Shown here one piece after another: positions 45,091 to 55,408 of a stretch of 64,000 nucleotides of DNA. Position 1 is the stretch's first letter. Every line of letters begins with the position of its first letter. The notes under the pieces are model-generated. The model did not search any database. It saw nothing but the letters and a program-made list of their open reading frames with translations, and was not told where the DNA came from. The stretch covers positions 33,873,984 to 33,937,983 of the forward strand of contig OX578155.1 of NCBI GenBank assembly GCA_951213105.1, in the 5' to 3' direction. This stretch comes from Amaurobius ferox (lineage: Eukaryota > Arthropoda > Arachnida > Araneae > Amaurobiidae). A program made the position numbers and the translations under genes.

Positions 45091-46319
45091 AACCAGTAAA
45101 ATATTAACAAAAAATTCATGAACACAGACTGCATGATACTCATAAAAAGGTATACAAATCTACTATGAACAATACAATAGTATACTATAATACACAATTT
45201 CAGAGCAAGATCTTTAGTCATCAAAAAGCCCACCAAGAAATCCAACTACTATGTTCAGGTTTCTAATATACGCTAAACAATAGAGTTAGATCACTAGGAT
45301 TTAGCTTAAATATATGTGACTACCGCTATTAGTGCTTCAATTACCATGGCAAACAAAGTAAAAGCATAATACATTCCAAATTCACATTGGCTGTCACAAA
45401 CTTCTAAAATCTCATTCAAACGGAAAAACAAAAAAAATGTATGTGATCCTGCAAAATCTCTGATAAATAAATACACGGAAGCTCGGCATAAATAAAATTG
45501 AAGGTAAATAATTTAAACAAACAATATTTTGATGTAGGAATTCGATGTTAACGTGCTATAAACATCAAGGTAAAAACCGATACAAAAATATACGGTTTAC
45601 TGATAGAAATTACGTAAACCAATAACGTATGCATAGAAAGACATATAAACCTTTAAAAAGTTATAAAATGCAAATATATAATAAACGAAAAATTGCAAAA
45701 TACACTACATCTCTACGTATAGTCCGGCTCCCATGAGTTGGCAGATGACCTTGGATGAGTCCATTTCGTTATAGGGAAGAAATCTGGCAAAACAGACGAT
45801 CTGTGCACTACAATGAAAGGGTTGCCAAACGCAGAAACCTGTTTGGCGATCGCATTTGCTGCGCGTATTTAGCCAATTGTTTGAAATTTAGAATATAATT
45901 AGAAAAACTCTTGGACACAGATGGGCATCAGAAAAAGTTTATAGACTATTTTATGATTTAGAAATGGATGTACGTAAACTAATCACAGACTCGTTAGCGC
46001 AAATAACACTGAATAAATTTTTTGCTGTTCCTCAGTAATAGATTATGGTATGTATAAAATGTACTATGCTCTTATACATAAATGAACGACCTATGAGTTT
46101 CACTTTTTATTCTTATTTAACTACATACTATATGCATATAGATAATATTTTAAGTTGTAAGGCTTTATTCGTAAAATAAGAAATATTTTTGAATGCAAAA
46201 CTTAATTCACAAATGTATTATGTACGCACTAATATTTTACTTATATACATTTATCTTTTAAATTCTGTAAAACTTTGTTCAATAGTTAGTATTTACAATG
46301 GAAGAACGATATTTAAAAA

Positions 46320-46402
46320 ATTTCCGGATTTAAGAAATAACTGCTTATAAGAAACAAAACGAGCGAAACGAACGTGCTTCTTATAAGCGGCGGTCACTGT
46401 AT
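46320..46402. repeat. Possible Tc/mariner-superfamily terminal sequence
   Basis: On the minus strand it begins TA-CAGTGACCGCCGCTTATA, with repeated 'cttataag' steps and 'gttcgtttcgctcgttttg'. TA plus CAGT is the form of pogo/Tigger ends. The partner end was not found. Confidence 0.3.
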
Positions 46403-46459
46403 AAAAATATAAAACAGATATTTTTTATATATTTTTACATTTTCCAAATTTTGTAACTC

Positions 46460-46476
46460 GGGGGGGGGGGGGGGGG
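46460..46476 (+). repeat. G17 tract
   Basis: It is within 450 bp of another G-rich tract (46891-46908). No gene context. Confidence 0.8.
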
Positions 46477-47782
46477 TGATAGATTCCTTAGATGACATGG
46501 CCATGCAATGTAATCTCTAATGATGAACTGACTGTCCGAATAGTGGCCCACGAGCAAGGAAAATGGTTGGATAACATATTTAAAATTAATTAAATTACTG
46601 AAATTTATTTTAGAATTAACAAATATTAATACTTTATGAAATATGTAACTGTATAAAATGTGATTCATAGAACTTACTGAAATGATTTTCAATGGCAGCA
46701 AAAGTATTTAGATTGAAGCGTTTTCTTTGTATTTTATAGAAATTAAACAACGTTATATAAAAAGTAAAATACACAATGATAAAAATATAAAGATGTGTGT
46801 ATGTCAAGGTATTTTTTCCCCTTTTAGAGATGGATCGAGGGTCTTTCCTAAAGAAAATGTCTTATTACACAAGCGAGCAACCCATAAATTACGGGGGGAG
46901 GGGGGGGGTAATCTCAGCCAACAAATTTTTGGAACTTTTAAACACAGCTTTTCAGTAATTTTACAAAGTTTCCAGGAAAAAAATTGAATTAAAACTGCAA
47001 TTTCAGTGTAATTTCAAATAATTATTCGTGCTAGTTTGTGCATATAACTCAAATTAATGAATTATAAAAGAAATAAAGAAAATAAATATGAATCTGTAGG
47101 GAAGGCATGAAGGTTCACATCAGATTTTTCCTTTTAGGAGATGAATCATTCATTCATACGCACGAAACGCATTGTGCATTTCTCCTAAATAAAATAGTTT
47201 AAGTTACAAGAAAAGTATTACAACCGAACTCTTCAATTTTAACAAAACATTTACGACCATTATTGTTTCATTATAATATGATTTTAATTATTATGAAGAA
47301 AACATTTCCACCACATCCCAACAGTAACACTGAATGTACTTATACATATAAAGTTCTTTATCGTTCTGCATAAATCATTTTCATACTGCACAAATTGTGC
47401 ATTATTAATTCGCACTAAGGGCGCCAATTCTGGAAATCCGTTCTTCCTAGTACGTTTCTACCTGTCATTGAATTTAACTAATGGATTCGTCCAAAGTCAC
47501 GTGACTCAAATGCCTTCTCGTTGGAGTCGCACTATACTATAAGCATTGACGTTAAGGCTTAACAGACGATGCACGGAAAATGCATCATTTATTACAAAAA
47601 TTATCAAAAAAAATAATTTCTTTTACTGGCGGCGACTGCCAGAAACATTAATATACATATAGAAAAGTTTACATACCTGTTATGGGTGTAGAATTATTAA
47701 AAGATAACCTCTTTTCACAAGAACTCCATATATCTCCATAAGCTTTACATTAGAGTGCACAATTTTCTAGCACCCTTTTCCG

Positions 47783-47908
47783 TGACGTCACGAGGGAGTT
47801 GGGAGGTCTCTTTAGATCTCGAAGGTGACGACACACAATGTGAGGAGCTCTAGATCCGCCTAGAGCTCCTCTACTACAGGCTGACTTATCAAGCATATTG
47901 ATGCCCAG
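47783..47908 (+). repeat. Solo fragment of the P-like 5' end, with TGACGTCA nearby
   Basis: 47858-47907 ('tagagctcctctactacagg' then 'ctgacttatcaagcatattg') matches 16715-16765 and the inverse of 59285-59330. A TGACGTCA lies at 47783-47790. It is a short terminal fragment only. Confidence 0.6.
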
Positions 47909-47929
47909 TAGGGTTGCTTCATAAACATG

Positions 47930-49180
47930 GGCTACCATATTTGGCGATCTAACGCGTGCTCCAAATATGGAGTTTCACACTTATTTCAGAACGTTAACAA
48001 ATTTTCAATTAAGTTATATTTTTATAAATGAATAAGATTAGAGTAACATTTGTAATTTCGTAACACTTATTGACAAGAATTAAATATAAGATTCTCACTC
48101 TACAAACAGATTAACAAATAAGGAATGAAATATATGGATATATTTTTTTACTTTTTTTGCAAAAATTCAGTCTTATTAAAATTCATGAAATACTTGGATG
48201 TATATTTCTACTATTTTATATCTATTCCAGTTCCAACGTTTTATAAAAAGGAAAAGTATTATTATCTTATTATAAACTCAGAAAGACCTTGAAATATTTG
48301 AAACACCTATAATAGTGAAAAAAGTTGTTTCTGAAATACATTTATGATACATAGTAGTGTGTGAATTACTCGGGGGGGGGGGGGGGGCGCAGAAAACTTA
48401 AATAACTTATTCTGTTTAGCATTACAAATAGAAAATAGTTTTTCCAAGTATTCATATTTTTTATTATCAGAAGCATATTTTCTATTCCAAATACTCTTTA
48501 TACAACAAACAATTCCATAATTGAAGAATCCTATTTAAAGTTCAGAAACCACTGTAATGTATATTATGATTTCGTAAAGGACCTATTTTGAAAAAAAAAA
48601 TGGTTTTAATGTTTTATTAAAATTTTTTATAAAGGGAAATGTAAATTGTACTTTGAAAAATCTCATCTTTACAGCAAAAGCTATTTTTTTTAAGACTAAA
48701 ATTATAGTAATTAGCGTATTATGTTAATTTTATCAAATGAAAATTGCAGAACCTGTAGATCTGAAACATTTTCAAAGTGCAACTTTTAAAAAGAAAAATA
48801 ATAATGCCATGTTGCCCAAAGATAAAACCACAGTAGTGTGATCCATTGTTAGTTTTCTTAATTATAACCCTATATTGCTAATTCAAAGCCTTTTTAGAAG
48901 TCAGGCACCATAAATTTTTTCATGTGGTCTTAAATGACATCTCTCCAACAAATTTTATAAAATCAGAAAAATAAATAGGACATATTTATTTTTATCGTTT
49001 TTCTATTTTATTTTGTTAATACTTTTCTATACAGTAGCAAAGCATGAAATATTCTTTGAAATAAACTTCATGACATTTAGTCAAATTATAGGTGTTCATT
49101 TTGATGTAAATATTGATTATTGTCAACTCCAGTGAACAATAGTTACCTCAATAAGTAAAACTTTCTTATTCTTCCTTGAA
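47930..49180. other. No gene seen; G16 tract at 48372-48387
   Basis: AT-rich; no shared repeats recognised. The G tract is preceded by 'tgaattactc' and followed by 'cgcagaa'. Confidence 0.5.
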
Positions 49181-49189
49181 GAAAACATG

Positions 49190-49275
49190 CATGTAAAAAT
49201 CAGGTGACTGCAATTGTTTCGAGAGAGTTTTAATTCCATTGAAACAATTGCAGTCACCTAATTTTTATAATACTT
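49190..49275. repeat. Perfect 19-bp stem hairpin
   Basis: Arms 49202-49220 (AGGTGACTGCAATTGTTTC) and 49241-49259 are exact inverse complements around a 20-base loop. Pairing continues outward for about seven bases with one or two mismatches (aaaaatc / aattttt). It could be a MITE remnant or a small-RNA precursor. Confidence 0.75.
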
Positions 49276-49279
49276 CTTT

Positions 49280-51530
49280 AAAGAAAGCATGCATATAAAG
49301 TTTTATAAATAGTCATAACACTTTATATTCTATATTTTACTTACTTCAAATTTACAGATCGATCGATCAGCACACTGAATAAAAAAAATAAAATAAACTT
49401 TTCATGCTATACTTCAAACAGCTATTATTTCTCAAAATATTTATAATTTTAAACTAATTAATATTCAAATTGCAAACAAATTAGAATTTTACCTGAAAAT
49501 ATGCAATATTATTTAAATTACATGAAAAGTTTTTGAAAAATTACTTTTCTGTATGTACTTATGTATATTACTTTGTGTACCGTTAATTATTTTTTGTTAC
49601 AAAGTCATTTACTTTCATCACTGAATAATACACACCCCAAGGAGACAAGTCCAATATTCAGTCAAAACTTTAAGAAATCTAAGGTACCATGAAAATACTT
49701 TCTTATATTGCAATTTTACTAAAACATTTTAATGAAATTTTTATAAAGTTCCTTCCAAAATTTAAGTAATAAAATTATGTTTTTATAAGCAACCAATTTG
49801 TTTTATGTTTTTTTTTTCTTTCTCATAAAACTGTATCTTAGGTTTTATTGAACTAACTGATACATGCTTATAGCTAAATACTAATATAGTATCATGTAAA
49901 TAGGTTATTTAAACAATATTTTATTATGATTGATAGATTTTACCCAAGTTAAAAAAAAAAAAAAAAGTCTTATTTATGTTTAAACCACTTTAAAAAAGCT
50001 GGTTTTTCTTTAGTAGACAAAATATAGCTTTTTCCGAATAAAAAAACTGAATTGTATAAATAAGTCATTAAAAAATTGATATTTCATGCAGTTTTTATCA
50101 AGAGCATCATGGACATACTATGACAACTGATTTATTGAAATTGGCTAAATAAATCAATATTAAGGTGAGAAAATACAAAAATGTAGCAAAAAAAAAATGT
50201 GCTTACTTGATAATCAACATAACCCTGCAAGCACTCAAACTTGAAAAATTGTATTGGAAAAATAGGAAATGACAAAAACCACTTTGCAAAAACAAATTTA
50301 TTTTACTTTTACTGGTTACATTAATTACAGTAAAATCCTTTTTAAGATACAAAATTATTAATAAACAAATCTGTATCTGACATATCCAATGGAGATAAAC
50401 TGCACTAAAAACACATACCTTCCTTTTAATTTTAGCTGGCATTTTTGCAACCCTGTATTTTTTAAATGTACATTTCAATTAAAACATTCACATATAAACA
50501 TTATTTCAAATATAACTGAAAAAGAAAAATAATTCAGAACAGATTAGTTTCAAATAACCAGTAAATTTATTGTACAGATATTAAAATGAGGAACATGAGG
50601 CTCCAAGTAGCTAATTAATTATGTTTAAAGTGTAATGTTAATGAAGTTTGTTATTTTATAGTATTAAACAAATAAACAGGGCGGGGGCACTTCAGGACCA
50701 ATCAAATCATTTCTTTGCATGTCTTTATCAAACTCCGACAACTAATAAGAATTATACACTCACTAATATATGGAAATATTCTTTATATTGTTTAACATCC
50801 AATATGGTCCATCAAAAATTATTTTTAAAGAAAATCAAATTGAAATCAAACTAAAATATAAAACTTAGATGTAAACAATGGCAAATTTGCTTTCCCTAAA
50901 ACAGATTAAATATTTACAGATCCAACAGTACTTTTAACTATAGCAATTTTTGTTGTGTACAAATATAAATTATTTTCTGATTATTTCATACAATTAAAAA
51001 ATAGTACAGAATTTTTCTCATCATGTTAAATATTTCAAAAATATCAATATTCTAATTTCAAAATCAAAATTAGAGCTTTGAAGTTTTTAATTAATCTGCA
51101 AAGTACCTATTTTCTTTAACATAACACACAAACAGCATCTTCCCAATTCTGGATGTCCAACATAATTTGATTACTTGAGGGTTAATTGTCATAAAGATTG
51201 TTCAACAAGCTATGGGGCTTAAGGTTTATGAAAGCATCTCACCTATAAATAACGGCAATCAAATCTTAAAACTAACAGATTTATTAAGATTATATACAAT
51301 CAATGGACATCACGATACAATCCTTTCGAGCTACCTTTTTCATATCAAAAGGTAAACTGCGAAATCTGTTGCCACTTTCATAAAAACCACCCCATTACGG
51401 TTACGGGTTTTCCAACATTCTTCCATCTTTGAAGTGTGGTAACTTTTCAAAGAAGTTATACATCAAGTGTTACATTTACAATCTACATTTAGTCAGTTTC
51501 AGAGATCAAGTTTATTTGCTGGTCACACTA
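49280..51530. other. No gene seen
   Basis: AT-rich, only short frames. The right part (51290-51530) directly follows the Pao-type relic on its own strand and might include LTR sequence, but no LTR pair can be shown. Confidence 0.4.
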
Positions 51531-51540
51531 TGCATCCACT

Positions 51541-51815
51541 ATGGGTTTTAAAGGTAACATTTTGTCCTCTTCATCAGACAAGAACTCATATTTCTCATCA
51601 GGTTTCACTATGAAAATTTCAACCTCCAAAAGTTTTGGACAAATGCTTCCAAAAGATTGTAATAAAGGTTGTACTCTATCCTTACCATGGATTTTGAAAG
51701 AATATAATCATTGTAGAGGTTGGAGTAGGTATCCCTTTGCTGTTTTTATTCGAACAAGGTGATTAAAGTTATCTTTTCCTGGAAACAACTCAATAACCTT
51801 TGCAAGGGTTAGTGG
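51541..51815 (-). pseudogene. Pao/BEL-type integrase C-terminal (DUF5641) relic
   Basis: On the minus strand 'LAKVIELFPGKDN…LVRIKTAKGYLLQPLQ', a stop (51708-51710), then 'LYSFKI…' is the DUF5641 pattern (ARVIEL.PGKDG…VRVKT..G.L.RP..KLYPLE) at the end of Pao/BEL retrotransposon polyproteins. The frame continues into an acidic tail (EFLSDEEDK). Nothing upstream of it is recognisable, so only the last ~90 codons survive. Confidence 0.7.
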
Positions 51816-52230
51816 TCATAATTTTGTACTCTATTTTGACCTCCCCTCCCCCCATCTTTAAAAAAAGGGGCACATTGCATACGAAAGGGGCATATTACAT
51901 ACAAAAGGGAACAATTATAAATTTTAGCTAAAGAATGCATTGCATAATGTGGCCCACATGTAAAATGTAAAAAAGATACAGATAATTTATCTATTTCAAA
52001 ACTTAAATTCAAAGCATATAAATACTTAATAAAACAAAATTGCAAATATACAGAAAATTTTATAATTACATATCTCTTACTTTAAAATATATTTTTTTAA
52101 CTGCACAAATCGAAGATAATAGTTAGAATCCTCATAATTTAGGCTGCTTACTTAAGAACAGAAAAGTAGATAGAAATACTTAATTACTTATGCATCATTT
52201 TATATATACAAACATAAATTTTTATAATAT

Positions 52231-52243
52231 GGGGGGGGGGGGG
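52231..52243 (+). repeat. G13 tract
   Basis: Isolated G run in AT-rich DNA, preceded by 'tttttataatat'. Confidence 0.8.
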
Positions 52244-52736
52244 TATTTATAAGGGGTTCATAAAAGAACAATGATGATTATTCATAAGTTATTTCCTAAT
52301 CTGTGTGGCAATGGCGCTTAACAATCCTGCCTTAAATAAATATTCATGTGTCATGCAAGTGCTAATACACTTCTTATTTATAGGAAACATTAAGGAACAT
52401 TAATTAAAGTGAAGGAATAAAACCCATTTTAAACAATGCCTGGGCTCAAAGCAGTCAGTCACTTGCTGGTAGGTTCATGATGAGGTCAATTGTTGACAAC
52501 TGAAAAAAGTGTGATTTTTTTTTTTCAACTTGTTTAAAGTTATGCAAAATTGTGTTTAAATATTTTATATAATAATTAAAAAATTTACAGATATATAATC
52601 ATACTTATTTACAGGTTTATTATATGGTAGACATAAGTCAAACAACAAATCTATCCTTCTCTCCATACCTTGAGCTGGCGAGTACTTCAGTTAGGTGCAA
52701 GACATTACTATATGCGTTAACAAGGAAAACTGTCCT

Positions 52737-53270
52737 TAAAGGCCCTATCACATTCAACAACTTTTCCTGCAATTTTTCGGACAACCAACTTTTCGAACAA
52801 TTTTTACATCGAGTTGGGGGAAAACTCGTGTGAAATAAGGTCAAAAAATTGGGACAACTTTATCTGACCGCTATAGAAAAAGTTGTTCATTTGGGACAAT
52901 TTTTTACCAACCAGCCAATCACAGATGAGTAGCGAAGGAATCACGTGTGTAGAAAGGTTGGCGCAGATTCTACTACATTCTGGTTTGGCGTGAAATCCTC
53001 GTGCAAGTTTGAATCTGTGGAGCGCGAACAGATAGAATATAATAACAGATAGATTATATTGATATAATAACCAGGCAGCGTGAAGTATTATTTTAGTTTA
53101 GAATTTTGTTAAGTATTTAATATTTCTGTCATAAAGGTGGATATCAATGGAAGTCGTCTCGAAGTCGAAAAAAAGTAGTCATGTGAGATGGAAATGGAGT
53201 TAATTGAATCAATACGTGAAAAATCATTTTTGTGGAATCTAAAAGATCCACTGTATTTAATGGTAAATTT
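52737..53270 (+). mobile_element. PIF/Harbinger-like element, 5' part
   Basis: 'ggccctatcacattcaacaa' resembles the GGCCC(T/A)TTCACA… termini of PIF/Harbinger elements. The following AACTTTT/AAAAGTTG-rich DNA, a CCAAT-type box (agccaatcac, about 52915) and the MADF start at 53188 fit the 5' end of such an element, which commonly encodes a MADF/Myb-like accessory protein. It stops abruptly at the palindrome 53271-53306. Confidence 0.5.
53188..53264 (+). pseudogene. Start of a MADF-domain coding sequence, truncated
   Basis: From ATG 53188 the text MEMELIESIREKSFLWNLKD matches the beginning of the MADF domain (LI..VR..P.LWD...P.Y), a DNA-binding domain of Harbinger accessory proteins. After 'DPLYL' the match ends where the palindromic junction with the THAP gene's 3' end begins. 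Confidence 0.6.
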
Positions 53271-53306
53271 AATGCTTCATGGTAAATGCATTTACCATGA
53301 AGCATT
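53271..53306. repeat. 36-bp perfect palindrome abutting the THAP gene stop codon
   Basis: AATGCTTCATGGTAAATG followed immediately by its exact inverse complement. The last base is the first base of the minus-strand stop codon (53306-53308). It has no loop, so it is a cruciform or RNA hairpin candidate, and it sits exactly at the junction with the MADF fragment. Confidence 0.95.
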
Positions 53307-55408
53307 CAGAATTTATTTTCGTAGTTAACACTAATTAATTTTTTGTTAGCAGAAGCAGAGCTAAAATAAGTATTGTGTGCTTTTCTGTTAATGGCATGAC
53401 TTTTCAGCCCTTTACATCTCACAATTAAATAATGATTTATAACTGCTTCTTTTACATTACAACATGTAGGCAAAATTACATTTACACATTTTTCTTTTAT
53501 ACTTTGTACAAGAAGATCCGTAATAGGAAGTTCTTGTAAAAGAAACTTATCTTTGTTATCTTGAAAAACACATTCTGCTTCCCGACAAATTCTGTATAAT
53601 CCTGATTTAGTTTTTTGAAGTCCACCCATATCACAATATTCCACCAACAATGTACGGTACCTGGGCACTGATAGTTCAGTGGAATCTTCTGAAGCTTTGA
53701 GGGTCTCAAGACAAATTTTACATATATTTTTCTTATTTAAAATAGCATTTAATGTTGCACCTGCAATAAAATATATATCGTTTTCTAGAACTGCTGGTGG
53801 CAAAGTGTGACTTGAAACTTGCCGAGAAGTAGAAGGTTCGCTCATTGCTACATTGTTATATCCTTGTGAAGTAGTTGGTATATCTTTCAAAGAAAATGAT
53901 AGATCTAAAGAATCAAAGAGATGATAATCGCTATCAGATGCATAATTTGAATTATTTACATCAGATATAAATTGTGACATGCAAATTAATTTTAAAGCTC
54001 GCTTTGCTTGAAGGGCTGTTGGCTTCGTAGCAGATTTTCGTCTTATCTGGGAGAAAACATTTTCTAATGCATCTTGTGTTAGTCTACCAGGAAGGAAAAA
54101 GGTGAATCCATCAAAAAATAATTCACTTGTTATATTCATTAGACTTATGGTAGACATAATCATGCCAGTTTGCAATGGTTTCCAACCATTTCCCAGTTTG
54201 ATGACTTGCATAATATCAACAAATGATTGCAGAAACTCAAATTTTTTGGTTTTATTTCTTATGGTTATACCACATTTTGGATGTCTAGCTGACATAATAC
54301 TAAACCATTTTGAAATCATTCGTATCCACCATGCTGATGGTAAAGCTTCTTTCGGAAGCTGGCGCAAGCTAACAGATTTCTCTATAGCAGCAGCTGTTTT
54401 GAGAGAAAACAGTTGTACTGCAGTGGCAACATTCATTTTAGAAAAATGAGTAGGAAACAGATGAATCCTGTTTAAGTGCTGCAAGGATCGCAGAGCTGTT
54501 TCCGTTTCAATTTCTGATATCCATAAATGCTTTATATAGCCTGACGTAATAGTGCATGATGGCAAGTCATTCTCATTGCAGATGGTTTGAGGCAAAATAA
54601 AAATGTTAGATAAAAAAGCATTTCTCATATTTTTTAATAAATGTGGGACATCTGCAAAAGAATGAATTGTTATATCTGAACTCCCAATTTTGTAAGACGT
54701 GTCTCTTTCTTGTCTTGACACACAAACTCCCAACGAGCACCACATAGCTTTGTTGTTACTGCCCATGTCTGAAGTGCTTGCTCGTACTTTAAGTCCAATT
54801 TCTCGTGCTGCATCCACAGTTTGGTGCAACAGTCTTTTCATGTCAGGGCCTGATGTAGATTGATTGGTAAGTTCACAGGCCACAACTTGCTTCCACTGAA
54901 ATTTAAGTCCACGAAGCATAACTACGGTCAAATGTTTGGCAATTCCTGGTTGCCCTAAAGTTGTATTTCCTATGAAGGATTTTGATGATGCATCAAAGTC
55001 CTGATAGGAAGCAATTTCCATTTCGTCTACTAAAATGCAGCAGTTTTTATCCAACATGTCCATGTTTTCAACCTTTGTTTTTAACAGGGAAAAAAGCGTA
55101 TGCAAGACGCCAAAGTTAAGCTGTATGTTTTGTACACGGCGGTTGAGGGTACTATATGATGGAGCTGGGAACCCAGTCGATCTTAGGTAATTATAACCAT
55201 GTTTACCTAAGGCAAACCTAAGTTTTAACCCTTTAATGACTGCATCATTTGTCCAGTTTAATCTGTCTACAGTAAGAGAAGCTATTTGCTCATCAGATAA
55301 GAAAGAAGACATTTTATTTTCCTTTTCTTGCATCTGTTGTTTTAGCACACTATTCTCCTTTTCGAGAGCTTCAATTCTTTTCAACAAATCAGCCGATGAC
55401 ACATTTTC
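53306..55408 (-). CDS. THAP gene exon 4: coiled coil plus transposase core (700 codons)
   Basis: The acceptor is a T-run plus ag|GAAAATGTG with an in-frame stop just upstream in the intron, so splicing is required. A leucine-repeat coiled coil (LLKRIEALEKENSVLKQQM) comes first. Next is the P-element N-terminal helix-rich block (LRFALGKHGYNYLRSTGFPAPSY), then the RNase-H core with its insertion, and a Cys-rich C-terminus (CKICLETL, CDMGG, CREAEC). Confidence 0.92.
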   Translation of the reverse strand, partial: ENVSSADLLKRIEALEKENSVLKQQMQEKENKMSSFLSDEQIASLTVDRLNWTNDAVIKGLKLRFALGKHGYNYLRSTGFPAPSYSTLNRRVQNIQLNFGVLHTLFSLLKTKVENMDMLDKNCCILVDEMEIASYQDFDASSKSFIGNTTLGQPGIAKHLTVVMLRGLKFQWKQVVACELTNQSTSGPDMKRLLHQTVDAAREIGLKVRASTSDMGSNNKAMWCSLGVCVSRQERDTSYKIGSSDITIHSFADVPHLLKNMRNAFLSNIFILPQTICNENDLPSCTITSGYIKHLWISEIETETALRSLQHLNRIHLFPTHFSKMNVATAVQLFSLKTAAAIEKSVSLRQLPKEALPSAWWIRMISKWFSIMSARHPKCGITIRNKTKKFEFLQSFVDIMQVIKLGNGWKPLQTGMIMSTISLMNITSELFFDGFTFFLPGRLTQDALENVFSQIRRKSATKPTALQAKRALKLICMSQFISDVNNSNYASDSDYHLFDSLDLSFSLKDIPTTSQGYNNVAMSEPSTSRQVSSHTLPPAVLENDIYFIAGATLNAILNKKNICKICLETLKASEDSTELSVPRYRTLLVEYCDMGGLQKTKSGLYRICREAECVFQDNKDKFLLQELPITDLLVQSIKEKCVNVILPTCCNVKEAVINHYLIVRCKGLKSHAINRKAHNTYFSSASANKKLISVNYENKF

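Larger units (their letters stand above)
45195..47690 (-). mobile_element. Partial inverted copy of the piggyBac-like element with a ~1.9-kb insertion
   Basis: 45195-45735 matches 33340-33870 inversely (shared 'gtatatgaaaaacctgaaca'-type text and 'catacgttattg..ttacgtaatttct'), and 47590-47690 matches 33190-33265 inversely. The two blocks are adjacent in the 33-kb copy but separated here by about 1.85 kb (45740-47590), so something inserted or the other copy lost it. No transposase part is present. Confidence 0.6.

Noticed and set aside
46727..46987. 86-codon plus-strand frame
   Set aside because: It runs through a G tract and has no homology or copy elsewhere in the window.
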